From: Rallus limicola
Lineage: Eukaryota; Chordata; Aves; Gruiformes; Rallidae
NCBI GenBank assembly: GCA_022605955.1
Contig: JAKCOZ010000014.1
Span: 17,800,001 to 17,864,000 of the forward strand
Length of the DNA: 64,000 nt
Reading direction: 5' to 3'
In this document: positions 43,660 to 56,469 of the stretch, piece by piece
Position numbering within the stretch: the first letter of the stretch is position 1
Layout: each line of letters opens with the position of its first letter
Made by a program: the position numbers and the translations under genes
The notes under the pieces: model-generated
What the model was told of the DNA's origin: nothing
The model's database searches: none
Seen by the model: the letters and a program-made list of their open reading frames with translations, nothing else

Positions 43660-45319
43660 GAGGAAAGAGCAAGTGGGGTTGGACCCAATGATCTCAAGGT
43701 CCCTTCCTGGCATGGGTTTCCTGCTGTGGCTTCTGCTGTGCTGCATCAAGACAGTGGGTCAGCCCTCAGGCAGAGAGGGGCTGCAAAATGCAGTCTTGGT
43801 CTCACTGTAGCTGTAGCACCCAGAAGGCTGCACCCTCAGCCTGCCAAGTGTTCCTATGCATCCTGTGCAGTGTGAGCACTAAGGTGCTCTTGTTTTCCAT
43901 TAAACTGCCTCAGTCTTAGTGAGTTAGCCCCTTGTGACAAGGAAAAATTAATGCTGTGAAAAGTCATCGTGGTGCAAAATGGTGCCAAACCTGCAGCTGA
44001 TCTACGAATCTGGATGTTCTTTTGCTCCCTGGGGTGGGGACGATTTCTGCCTGTAGTGTAGGGGTCCTTATATAACAACATTTTAAGCTGGGCTGATCAG
44101 CACTGGATACTGCCATGGAGTGCAGACTTGTAAACTAGTTTTCTATGGGTGGGTGCAGGATTGTATACAGCCCCCCCTCTCCCCTGAAGCTGCAAGGAGC
44201 TTGCAGGGCTGTGCAGCAGCACTCACAGTGCTGAGCCCTGGGCTGCTGCGGCAAGGTGGCCACTGGCCTCTGGGTAATCTGATGAGCAGCTCCACAGTGC
44301 CGATTCCTAAAACACAACAGCTCACCCCTCCTGCCTGTTCTGCCCACTTCAGTTTTCTAGTTTATAGAGAAGCAAAACAGTCTGGGGGGGGGGCTTCCTC
44401 GCTGTCATTTCTGAGGAATTGTAATGAAGACAGCTTTAAAACACTGCTCTCCAAAAGTGAGTCAGTGCCTTAGCAAACTCTCTTTTGTTTCCCTGGTATT
44501 GCCTCATGACCCCTAGAAAAGGAGATCTGGTTTGCAGAGTTAAGTGTTCACATTTTGAGAAGTAATGGTTCTTTCAAAAGTCCTATTTCAAAGGAGTTGG
44601 CCTTGTCAAGGCACTCCCGTGTTTATTGTGCCCCATACAGGTCACATACAGGTTGATTACATCTTGAAAGAGCTTCAAAGACACACAGTTTCCAGGAGGA
44701 AACAATCATTTTATAATAATGATGGCTATTGAGCCCTAGCAATAACATGAATGGCAGCATTTAATGCATTAGAAGCAGACAACATGCTCTGCTGAGTTAG
44801 TAATTGCATATGAAAAGAGAGAGAATGGTGAAAACTTTCATCTTGAAGGGGAAGGAATCCATCTTCATCCTTTCACTCCTGGCTGTGCCCCCTGTGATGG
44901 GAAACAGGAGGGTCCATAAGCCCAGCACCGAGGGGTGCTGGAGTCAGCATGAGTCTTCTGCTCCAGGTATGGACACTGCTCATGCCTCACTGACCTGCCA
45001 CCACTTTTCTTGGGGCACCAGGACTGATTTAATCAAAGTCAGCTGGCATGTGCAATGCAGAGGACCCCGTTAGAAATACAGCACTCAACCCTATGGAGTT
45101 TCTTGTATGGAAACAAGGAGTGATGAGAGAAAAGCAGTGCAGCAATCCACATTGAAAACAGAATTCTTTCCTGCGATCAGTTTTCAGCTGTACGTACACA
45201 GGACATCTGTGTTATTAATTTCAACTTTATTTTCATATAGACCCCTAAATATTGAGATGTGGAGTCACCAGATAATGGCTGTTCATGCAGCAGCAATACG
45301 GGTAGAAAATATTTCCTAT
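43660..45319. other. Copy B non-coding sequence
   Basis: Matches copy A. 44202-45319 is nearly identical to 33009-34134, whereas 43708-43968 is clearly more diverged from 32735-32990. 43969-44201 has no match in copy A. Confidence 0.8.
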
Positions 45320-45531
45320 ATTTGGTGCAGATGCACCAACAGTATATGAACTGACTCTAGAATATCAAGATAGTATTTCCTTTTCCTTCATCTCATTGGT
45401 AGTGAAACTGGTCCAGCGACTTGAAGACAATGTGTTCAACTCCCAACCCATATGAGGCAACGTTGCAACTATTGGGAGAAAGCACCCAGCTTCTCAAGAG
45501 AGAGAATATAGAAGGTACACACCACAGGGCA
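45320..45531. other. Copy B-only segment of unknown origin
   Basis: Not present at the matching place in copy A and directly joined to an LTR-like element. It might be leftover internal retroelement sequence, but no protein motif is seen. Confidence 0.35.
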
Positions 45532-45898
45532 TGTGGTGGTTTTACCTGCTTGACCATGGAGAGGACATGAGGAAGTGGGATAGCCCACCTCAGCCCTTCA
45601 AGCACGAGGAAATGAGATTCTGCCCAGAAAAAAACCTGCACCAGTTTCCACTGGGCAGTTCCCTAGACCAAATGGAAGGCCTACCTGTATGTCTGATATA
45701 TCTGACCCTCTTGAAGGGACCACTAAGTCCTTTATGCAACCAGTGAACAGCAAATATGATCAGCAACATTAGAGGGGCCCCGCCTCCAGCCAGGTGGAGG
45801 AGAGGGACAGCCAGATTTATTGGACTGTGTGCTCTGGTGGATACTGTTGCCCAGTGTACCCTCATACCTACAAATCATAAAGGGGCAAAACCACGACA
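45532..45898. mobile_element. LTR-like element in copy B
   Basis: Terminal inverted motifs TGTGGTGGTTTT and AAAACCACGACA (TG...CA), 367 bp. It is absent from copy A. No target duplication is found, so it may be one end of a larger insertion with 45320-45531. Orientation is uncertain. Confidence 0.5.
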
Positions 45899-47294
45899 GC
45901 TCTGCTTTCAGACCATCTTTACACCATTAATGCAATTTTCCAGAGGGTATCAAGAGAGAGAAAACTGCCACGGGTCCCTTTCCCCTGCTTGCCAAAATTA
46001 GCCCATTCTTTTTAAGAGTAGCACGTTAAACATGGATGGACTTTACCTTTGATAGGAAGAAGCTTCCACTCTCCATTGGCCCCGGTTGCCTTCTCCTCCT
46101 ACCATGTCCTTGTCCTCCCTTGGCAGTTTCCAGGAGGTTTACTCCATCACGTGTGGAGATGGTTGAGATTGGATGAGATGCAGGTGTCAAATGGGCAGAC
46201 AGGTTTGATGAGATAAAATTTAAGGTCTTGTAGCGGTAAACAGGAAAGAAATGAGCGGGCTTAGAAATGCATTCTGCAAAACAAAAATAAAATACAGGTC
46301 TTTGAAGGCTGCAAAGGTAGCACGTGAACAGGTATATTTTAGTGCATTTAAGATGTGTGGTCAAGGAGAAAATATTTTTTAAATTATAGGCTCCACGATA
46401 TTTTGTTTATTCAATAACTTTATTTTTGGTTTGTGTAATACTGTAAACTGTGGTGCGTTTGTAAGTCAACGAAATTATACACTTTTCATCCATTCATCTC
46501 AACCAGTGCTGTATCCCTGATCTTTAGGAGCCTGGAGGATGTGAGAGGTTTGCCCAAGAGCCCCAAACAAGTATGTGACAGATCCAAAGCATGACTGTTA
46601 TTAAAGTGATCAGCCTGTCCTTTGGCAGCAGCTACCAGCTGCAATACAAAGCAGCTTTCCAGCTTGCTGACAGTTGAATAAAGGAGTAGCGACAGTCCCA
46701 AAGAAAAGAAGAGATAAATACTGCAGGCAGGCAAAGCAAGACAAAGGGGAAAAAAATTGTCTGGGTCAAAAAAAATTCTAAAAGAAGTAACTTAATGAAG
46801 GACTTACCCCAGTCAGTAGTAGAGCAGTGAGAAAGAGAAGTTATCCCTGACGTATTCAAAACGCTACTGATAACCATGACATCACTCTGCCTCCAGGTAC
46901 CCAGTTTGGCATGTTACATAGGAGGGACCAGCTCCTCTTTCAGGGGTTCATAGGTTCTTTTATTTATTTTTTTTCTGAATTAACTTCTGAACATCATCTT
47001 AGTAGAACTTTATTCTACTCTCTCTATATTAATTATATGATCAATAATATGTCAGCAGTATGTCCTGCTTATAGACATACAGTACAGCATTAAATAACTC
47101 CATTCTACTTACTTTTCATTTAGAAATCAATAAGGTCCCCTTTCATTATTCCCTCTTATGATCAAAGCATTGATCAACTAAAGATGTTCCCTTTTTTGTG
47201 TGTTAGCTTGGCTGATAAATTACTGACACACACAACAAATGACACAGTAGTTTGACATGAAACTGGTGAAAGAATAAAGGCCTCCATTAAAAGT
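45899..47294. other. Copy B non-coding sequence, distal part
   Basis: 45955-46332 is nearly identical to copy A (34553-34933). 46333-46581 and 46582-47294 are more diverged. 46577-46581 (GACAG) is the intact empty site of the LTR found in copy A. Confidence 0.8.
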
Positions 47295-50200
47295 GTGCCT
47301 GCCTTTTAAAACATGTAAAATTAAAAAAAAAAAACAAACACCCAAGGCTCTCTGGTCCTTGTTGCCCAGAGTACAGAGACCTCCAAAAAACACAACACAC
47401 CTTTTCTGTGAAGACTGAGGGCTTGTTGACCCTCTGGGTGTGAAGTGCCCTGCAGAAACCGTGTTGGCTTCCCCCCACCACAGCAATGCTCTCTAACTCT
47501 GCAACACTTTCAGGCTCCGAGGAATGCAGATAAAACACATGGGGCTTTGTCACGGGCTCGGAGCACTCAATTAGCTACTCTGTTAATGAGCTAGACTGGC
47601 TCCTGTCAGGGTTTGGTGTCCGGCCTGTTCACGGTCTCTGCCCTCTGGGAGCAGCGGCCGGCGTGTGGTGCAGTCGGTCAGACTTGCAAGCCCAGGGCCT
47701 GCCCGCGGCTGGGCAGTGGGAGTACCCTGTGAGGGTGCACAGACACGCTGTGGTGTCTGCACCGCTTCTGTCGCCTGGGCAGAGGGCTGTGGGTGGGAAA
47801 CTCCTCGTGTGGCCAAGGGCACCCGTGTCAGCACAGCTCCACTCTTGCCACAGGAGACTGCCATGGAAACAGCTCTGGACACTTGCCCCATTTTAAATGG
47901 AAAAAAGATTTTCTATGTATGAAACCACGCTCATAAAACAGGGAAGCTTGAGTGGTTTAAGACCAGGACAGTGACTCAGGGACCTGTGCCCTGCCACTGG
48001 CAGCTGGTCCCCTCAGAGGGGTCATGTGCCCTTAGCAGGGGCTCTCTCAGCATGAGAGCATCACGCAGCAAAATCCAGGCGATGGTACCGTCCTGTTGGT
48101 GCTTCCCATCCAGACCACTGTGGCTATGATCTCAAAGCAGACATCTGCACAGCGTTGTCTCATCCTTCACGTCTTCACCGGGTGTGCAAAGAGAGGCTTT
48201 GCTGGGGTGACACACCTCCTACACTGCTGTGGTCTGAGAGGTGTGAGGGCAGCTCCACAACTGATGATCTGTATCTGAGCCGCTGATAAACAGGAAGTTG
48301 CTGAACATCTTTCTTTTTTTTTTTCTTGGTTTTTCAGGTTCTTTTGGTCTGGCTTTCATAGCTATTCTTTTTCGCTTACTTCATCTCAGGAAACACTTTT
48401 TTTTTTCCTGCCACCTTTTGCAGGAAATGTACAAGATATGAAAAGCGCTGAAAACCTCGTGGTTAGCTCAGCCCGCTGTACAAGAGGTGGTGAGTCAAAG
48501 GCCACAGCAACAAGAGCACAGCAATTGCCCTGCCACAAGCTGGTCAAGCTCACAATGTTGAAAATAAGGTCGAAAGGACTTGACTGTGCAGAATACAGAC
48601 AGTTATGCACTTCTGTGCTGTGATTAAGTGTTGCAGCTTGGGGGCTTTTCACTGGTATCAGAAAGAGCTTTCAAACCTTTCTGGTCAAGATACCCAGGAG
48701 CGTAGACCTCTCTCTAAAGGGCTGCAGCTCAGGACTCTTGAGACCTCATTTTTCAACATGAAAGACCCACCAGGGAGCCTGGTGTCCACATGTTCCAGGC
48801 ATGTCCATCGTCGACACCACTCCAAAGGCATGCAGCCATGCTGAGCCCATGAGCCAGAGCTTGCTGGGGGGAAAGAAAGGCCATCCATGCTCAGTGCCTT
48901 TACGTGGGTGTCGCAGTTTTGCCCAGCAAGTTATCTGGCGACATCAGAAGCAGTCAAGACAGACTGCTACCACTGAGCAGATACCTTGGGCTTGCTCAAG
49001 AATGTAGGCAATGCTGCAGGTATAAAACTTGAAGGGATCAATGCTCACCATGTTTAAACTCACTTCTGATCTTATGTAGTGCTGCTGGAGAAAACAAGAA
49101 AATCATGAAGCCTGAAGGCCTGCTGCTCACTGGAAGACAAGCCAGGATGCTGTCAGGAGACCAGGGTATGGGCAGGAATTCATCCCACCACACCTCAGGG
49201 CTCTGGGGCTGCAAGTGTGGCTTTGGCTTCAGCGCAACCACGTTTATGCTGACGGAAATGGGTTTGCTTTACGCATCAAGCCTTCTTACCCTCCCTTCAC
49301 TTTAGCAGCAAGCAGGACATCTTAGGCTAGCCAGCATAAAGTGGAGCTCACACTCCTACCACCTGCACCATCCTCCTCTCCTCTGGGCTGCGGATGGACA
49401 CGCATAACTCAATGAAAATAAGAGATACGGCCCAAAGTGTTCTGAAAAATCCAGCAAGAAATGTGGTTGAAGAGGGGGAGGAGTGTCTTTCCACTATGCA
49501 GAATGGCAGGTTTCCTTCTCATTACCAAACTGCAGTTTCATGTTTTTCTCCTGTACTGAAAGCACCAGAAGGCCTCTTGTGGGTTTCAAATGAGTGGGAC
49601 TAACCAGATGAACTTTTGCCTCTGTGTAGATAGAATCTATATGTCCTTTTACAACACCCGGTGTTTCTTTTGCTGACTCTTTTCTGATACACTCCAATAA
49701 TTCCAAGAACCATCAAGATTTCATACCTGCCCTCTTGTAAGGCTGTAGGCAGAAGACTAATAAGTCGAGAGTGTCGTTAAACCTTTCGAAATCACTAGGT
49801 GTGAACATGTCTTTCTGACCAGGACCAAATACAAGACCGATTTTCATAAACAAGGTTAATAGTAACGTGTCTCCATTTCTTGGACAGAGAAAGGACATCC
49901 AAGAAATCCAGAAATCCAGAGGTAAGCCACAGTACTTTAGGTATCCCTCAAAGAAAAAACAATCTCTTGAATTAGTCTTAAACAGAATTGAACAGCAAAT
50001 AACAAAAAACAAGTTACTCCTTTACTCAAAATGCTGCTCTGCTTACTTCATCTTTATTCATCAGGTAGGTGCAAAGCCAGCTTGAGTCTGAAGTCTGAAA
50101 GCCTCCCTGTGTGAGCTTTCCTTAAGGATGAGCCCGGAGTGCAGGTGGGGGCAGTCAGCACTGGGAAACTGCCACACCTTACTTTGCCAACGGTAATTGT

Positions 50201-53200
50201 CCTAAGTTGGGACAAAGAAGCCTTGTCTTTTTGATTACTTAGGACTTTTAACAGTAAAATGGGTCTGAAGATGGAGCAGAACAAGCACAGAACAACCTCC
50301 ATTTAGTTCTTACTATATCTCATTGCAGGTTTGGAAAATCATAAACAGAGAGTTAGACCAGAAATTCTCCACTGTAATGTAATAAAATAGATCCACAGTC
50401 CAAGGCAACAAAGTGAAATCACATCATAATTTAAAAAAAAAAAAAAAAATAATAGAAAGCAGCACAGTAGGGGTTTTCTTTGCCTTTTGAAACATGAATA
50501 GGTCTTCAGATAAGACATCAGATAGCAGCTGACCACACATACCACAGGAGGTTAACGGTTAATGTACCTTCCCAGCCAGGCATGCTATTCGTTTGTCTTC
50601 TCAATGCTAAGCTTTGCATAAAACCCATCTTTTTACTTGCCCACTGCACAAGAGGACAAAGTGACTACATAGAGAGATTGAACATTTGTCTCCAGGCTCT
50701 GACCAAAAAAATGGTCATTAAATCACTTTCTGTGTTAGAAATTCAGCCTTGGGAATCATCTACAAGCCTTACCAGACACGCTTTTAACACAAAGTTGGGT
50801 TTCGGTTTATCTTAGGTCTGAGGTCCTAAGCTACAGCCTGAGAGTGCTGGTGGCCAAGAAGATCATGCAAGTGAGACCTTTGGTTGTTACTGAACCGTGT
50901 CAGAAGTAACTGCCCACCATCAGAATGCTGATCCCAAGGGTCCTTGGTGGCCCTCTGAGAAACTCTTAAGGAAATAAATTCATGTCAGATTTTGCGTATG
51001 CATGCAACCATTCAGAAGCTGGCTGAGGAACCTGGGAAGGACTCAGAGAGGCTGGTCTGGTAAAACACTGCCATAGCTACAGTTGGCATCCAGTCATCCA
51101 GTAAACAACAAGCTTTCCGCGGTGTCAGCAGAGCGTCTGTCTGGCTGTGCGGTCACACAGCAGCGCGGTGCACGGCCAAGTGGCAGGCGGCCGGGTAGAG
51201 AGTTGTCTGGGCAGGCACTGCCTGCTGCTGCCCAGGAGCAACAGGGAGGGAATTGCCATGCACGGAGAGAAAATCATGCTCTCCTAAAAGGCTGGCAGAC
51301 AGGGGTGCCAGGGGTTACACAGAGCTCTCACACTTCCTTTGAAGTGTTTTCAGAGGGCCAACCAGGTGAGAAAGTGTGGATGTGCAGCACCTGAGCTGGA
51401 AACACCCTCAGTGCTGTTCCCTCCCCAGCACATGCCTGTGTTTCAAATCAGCTCTCACCTCTGGCACAGGCCCTAGGGGATGGGATTATCGAAGGTGAGA
51501 AAGGCCAAAGAGCTGACAGATGCACCGGATCACTGACACCCAGGACCACGGGTGCAAAAATACAGGGATCACAGAGGAAAAAGGAGCCACCGAATTTCGA
51601 CACAGAAGCTCCCAAGACAGTGCAAAGGCAGCTGTGGGAAGAGAGGACGTGGGGCAGCAACTGGGCTTCACAGAGTACAAAAACCAACAGGCAGGCACAA
51701 GAAGGAAAACAACAGGCTGTACTCAAGATAAAGTATTGCTACCAGCCAGTTCCCTTGTAGTAAAGAGCCGGGGTTTGGGCAGGATTTCCCCAGTGCTGGG
51801 TAGGTAAAATAAATCCCTGTGCCCACAAGTACTACCTACCTCCCAGCCTGGGTCTGCTTCAGCCTCCTCCACCTCCTCATCCAGCGGTGTGGGCTCTGGC
51901 AGGAGCTGTGCAGGAATGTGAGAGAGAGCAGCTTTCTGCACTTTGGCACAGGGCAGCAGCTGCTGGCTCTGGGGGATGCAGAGGTGCACAGATGGCGGGA
52001 GCCAAAGTCTGGTGTTGGAACAGCACTGGTCGCCTTTGGGCATCAAGGCTCCTCCCACCCCCCCACCCCTCACCAAATAGTCAGATACCCTTACAGTCTG
52101 TTTTTCTGGACAGAGTACCCCTATACATTTCATTATACAAAGGCCGTTGTCTCCCTGACTGCTGCAGTTGTCAGCCAGCTTCTCTGCCTCTGACTGTGAG
52201 CTGGCGTCCCTGGGTGCCCATGGATTTCACATTACACCATTAAATGGGGTGGAATGCTCAATGTTGGAACAATGCTGGAGCAGGAAGCAAAGTGTGGGCT
52301 CCCTGGTGCAGACAGGCTACCCTGTTAGGCTATGGCGTGGTGTTTCTTACCCTCACACAGCCTCTGGGCCTGCAGCGTACCAACAAGCAGCCCCTTCATC
52401 TCTGCTGGAGGTGCATGTGTCCCCCAGACTCTGCCCCAACAGCCAAAGCACCCGAGACCTTCCCAGCCATGAGACACGCACATCAAAGTCTTGGGCTGAT
52501 CCTCAGTCCTCCTCTACCTGGAAGCCAGAACCAACCCCCAGCTTGACAAAATGCTTGGAGGCAGGGGCTGCCATGGAATGGCAGGGACCACCATGGGATG
52601 GCAGGGACCACCACAGGACAAGCAGAGGATGGCAAAGGGCATCCAGGCACCCCAAGAAGGGCAGGAGGAGGAGGCATGCAGACAGTGTGTGCTGATGGCA
52701 CCCATCCTGGGGTTCACCAGCCCACAACAACATGCAGCTAGGAGGTGCCTCTGCTGCCCATAGCCCTCCAGCATGGAATGTCTCTGCAGTGCAGGGTGAC
52801 AGTGAGCACAGCCATTCCTTTGCCAGACCCTCACTGCTGGGCACAGGGAGCTTCTCACATATACAACTGTTTGTCTGCCTTAGCCAGCATGGGTTCAGCA
52901 TGAGGAGTCAAAGGGACCTTAGCTCCTTTCTTTCTGTCATCCCATGTAGCATGTCAGCCACGAATTGCCAACAACATCCAAAAGGTGAGGTGAGCAATGA
53001 ACTTGGGTAAACAAATCAAAGCAGCAAGAGCACAAGCTCAGGTCACAGTGAGGGGTGTTCCAGGGAGGCCATGGGCAGCCAGACAGGGCAGGATGGGCAT
53101 CACAGCACTAAGAGGGAAGCAGAAGGCAGGTGATGAAGATGAACATTTGCACAGTCCTTAGCCTTGGCCATGCTTGAGTTGATCGTGCTGGGACATGAGG

Positions 53201-55908
53201 GACTCCAGTGCCTCTTCCTCATCTGCTGCACCGCACTGTACCCAAGGAACCAAGCTCTGCTGCCAGTGTTGCCAGCTGGGTATGGAGCTGGTCTTCTGCA
53301 ATGAGATAACACTTAACTTTACCTGCTGTAAACCAAGAGCAGGATCTGGCCCCAGAGCATCTGGTTCCCCTTTGTGCAAAGCCTATTTGACTACATGCCC
53401 TGGCTTCCACTTTTGGCATTGCAGCTGCATCACTGTCTGGTTGTGCAGAGCTGGTGGCAGGACTCGGGCGCACTTTCTGCTCTGCTACCAGCTCTTGTCA
53501 GCTCCTTTTCTCATGCTCTGGAATTGCTAATCTCTGTCCCTCCAGAACAGAAGAGAAACCTTACAAACCGTGCATGCTTTTCCCCCTTGCCCTGTAGCTC
53601 TCCAAAGCTACATAGACAAAGTACTGTGAAGATCAGACCTGTCCATGAGTGGTGCCCAGCAGATGACAAAGGAATTCAGCTAGGTTGAGATAACCCAAGG
53701 TGTAACCAGTCCTGGGAGCAAGCTGTATGCCTTGGCCTGGGGTCTTTGTCTCCTGGCCTTGCACCTCACCCAGTCACACATTCTACAGTGATATTTTTGT
53801 GGCACCTGTAAGACATGCTAGTTTCTCCAAGAAAATATTAAAAAAATAAGCTGGGTTATCTCCAGAAAAGATGAATTAAAGACGTCTGGATGTGGAGCCT
53901 GAAGTCCTAACTCCAAAAACCACACTATTTAAATAATCTGAATGTTCACCATCATGCATTAGACCCCAGTTGTCATCACAAGGCTGTTTGGGTTGCAGCA
54001 TACAGCACAAGAAGCAGCAGAGATTGCAAAACACCTTGGGGGAAGAGAGGCCCAGAGCTAAACTCGGAAGGGAAGCACTGGGAAGAGGAAGATGTGTTAA
54101 AGCCCAGATTGTCCCCACCCAGATCATCCCTGTCTGGCTTTATTTTTATAAAATTAAGAATATGTATTTCTGACTGTCACGATGGCTCCAGTTACACAGC
54201 AGGAGCACATCTGGCTCCTGTTCCCTTGCAGCCCATCAGGGTAGTGACGCAGAGGATCAAATTTAGCCACATGGGCACAGCTCCACTTAGAGGAGCAGGG
54301 TTGCTGGATGAAATGCTCCAGTGATCTTTCTTTCTGGCCTCATTCCACCTTCCCATCCCTGCTGCAGGTTGGGCCTACCCATTTGATGTGAGCAGAGGGA
54401 TCTTTGGGTAACTGTATTTCTGAGACAATGTTGCTGAATGGAAGCACAGCAAATTTGGGAGCCGTCATGGGTGTGTTTTATTTACCTCAGAGGACTGGCA
54501 ACCTCACGGATTTGATTCTTGTCCTTAACCCACAGGCAGAAGTGATTGCAACCCCAAGGAGTTTTTAAGGGCAGATGATTCATAGCTGAGGTTTCAACTT
54601 TGAGGTTCTCATTGGGAAACAGTGATTTGCTGAGGACAGCTTTAATTTTCCCAACCTCAGGCCCTGCCAGCACAGATTAAGGTGTCCCTTGTGTCCTCTG
54701 CTCCCCATCACCACAGTTTTGGACTGGCATGAGACACTCTATAGAGTCATATTCAATGGTACATGAGTACCTTCTGCAATCCCGGTCTCAGAGGTCTGGG
54801 CAAACCCCCAGACACCACACAGAGCCTCAGTGGGACCATCCAGGCTTCCATGACACCACAGAAAACATCCACCCCAGAGAGAGCCACCCTTAAAGGAGAG
54901 TGGCTGACTGGATATGTGAGCTCTGGGTGCTGCCGGCCCTGTCCTCCATCACCCCCGCATCCCAGGAAGGGTGAGGGAAGTGTCTCACTGTGGGCTCCAC
55001 ACGTGTTTCAACTGAGTGTGCCCTGCTTTGCTGCAGGACAGCCTGCCCCATCGCCTAGGCAGTCACCAAAGGCCAGAAGTAAGAAACCTCCACAGTCAAA
55101 GAAAAAAAACCTGGGAAGAAAGCTGAGAACAGTGTTCCAGAATTTGATTGCATCCCTGTTCTATTTAACTGCCCAGGCAGAAAAAAGAGAGCAAAAGGAA
55201 TAAGCAAAATACAGTTTGACAGCAACCCATTGCTACAATTACAGTCATGCTCTGACAGGTCCTCATGGTGTCCCCTAATGAGGGCTCAAGTCTGCTCTGC
55301 CTTTTTTGATACCTGGGGAAAACGGACACTGGGGACAAATAGGGTACCAGTAACATTAAGGTAAGTCTGGTGCTTGATTTTGTGATGACTTCAGTAAGAG
55401 TGCAGGAAGCAGACGAAAATGTACCAGTCCCCACTCCAGGAACACGTGGTGGTGCTTTGACTCAGTTTCTAGAAAAGATGAGTAGGGCATTTTATCTTCA
55501 TGCCAGCTCAAAAGCAGCTTTAGAGAAGCCTGTATACAAATGGTTACCCTGAATCTGATCTAAATGTGGCTTATATTAATTTAGCTTGCCTTGATGGGAG
55601 GAAGGCATGAATCTGATACATACATATATAAATAGACATAACCAGACTTAAACTGAGATTTCACTTGCATGGTTTTGTGGTGCTCATAACCACCCATTTC
55701 ATGTACTGTTAGATGAAGCTTTGTAACTGGTTTGGTTTCTTTCAGCAGTTGGAATTCCTGCCTCTGATCCCCTGTGCTAAAGGAACAAAGGGAGTAGCTC
55801 ACTGATGGCTGGAAAAATAGGCAACAATTTTAAGCTCACCTTCCTCACTAGTATAAGCTGTGCCAACTGACTTTTGCACAGCCATATCAGAAGTATGAGC
55901 AACACATC
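47295..55908. other. Long intergenic region, no gene supported
   Basis: No chemokine receptor, RNA gene or transposon recognised. It contains modestly CpG-bearing patches (about 47650-47710 and 51115-51210), a poly-A run (50431-50448), and a short imperfect tandem of a ~20-bp CATGGGATGGCAGGGACCAC unit (52570-52615). Open frames up to about 175 codons have skewed composition and no family resemblance. Confidence 0.4.
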
Positions 55909-56327
55909 TGCCCTGGTTCTGGCCAGGCCAGAGTCAACATCCCCAAGCAGCCAGCCCAGGTGAGCAGAGTTACCCCAGGCAGTTTCTATACCACCTGACA
56001 TCACTTCCCCATAAAAGGGGCTAGCTGGGGAGGGGCATGGGTTTGGTGCTTCTTGGACAGTCTGAGTGTGGCTTGATTTGTCTGTTGGTCCAGCTGTCTG
56101 TTCTTTCTTCCTTGCTATTGGGCAGCACTCTGTAATTGTTGGGTCAATAAGGTACTCTGTGTTATTGCTGGGTGTGAGTGTAGTTGGCTGTTATTGTTCT
56201 ATGTTTGTAGTGATTTTTGTCAATAACCTGTCCTTATCCTAGCTCATGGAGGCTCTGTCTGTCTCTCCTCTGGGAGTGAGTGAGTAGCATGTGGTGCTCA
56301 ACCACTGTCTGAGGCTGAACCACCTCA
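55909..56327 (+). mobile_element. Probable solo ERV LTR, sense
   Basis: Begins TGCCCTGGTTCTGGCCAG, close to the TGTCCTGGTTTTGGC start of other LTRs here. It has a CATAAAAGG TATA-like box (56010) and ends near GAACCACCTCA. No target duplication is found, so boundaries are approximate. Confidence 0.6.
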
Positions 56328-56469
56328 TCCCACCATGGGAATAAAACCTGCTTGAGGGTCAGCCACAACCAGCCTGGTATGTGCAATGTCCCATGTCAGG
56401 CAAGACAGCAGGCCTGCTGGTGGCTTGGCTCTCCTCGCTCAAGACATAGGCCCTGAAAATATCCCTGTG

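Larger units (their letters stand above)
42237..47294 (+). repeat. Segmental duplication, copy B
   Basis: Direct duplicate of 32428-37528. It contains a broken CCR8-like 5' end, an LTR that copy A lacks (42333-43537), a B-only stretch (about 43969-44201), and an inserted segment (about 45320-45898). It lacks the A-side LTR. Confidence 0.93.

Noticed and set aside
52168..52695. 175-codon plus-strand ORF
   Set aside because: Skewed composition, overlaps a small tandem repeat, has no domain or splice context, and several other frames are equally open.
53158..53379. Minus-strand ORF with an acidic stretch (DEEEALESL), considered as a coiled-coil gene exon
   Set aside because: No donor site follows the open stretch, the frame ends at once in a stop, and the similarity was only impressionistic.
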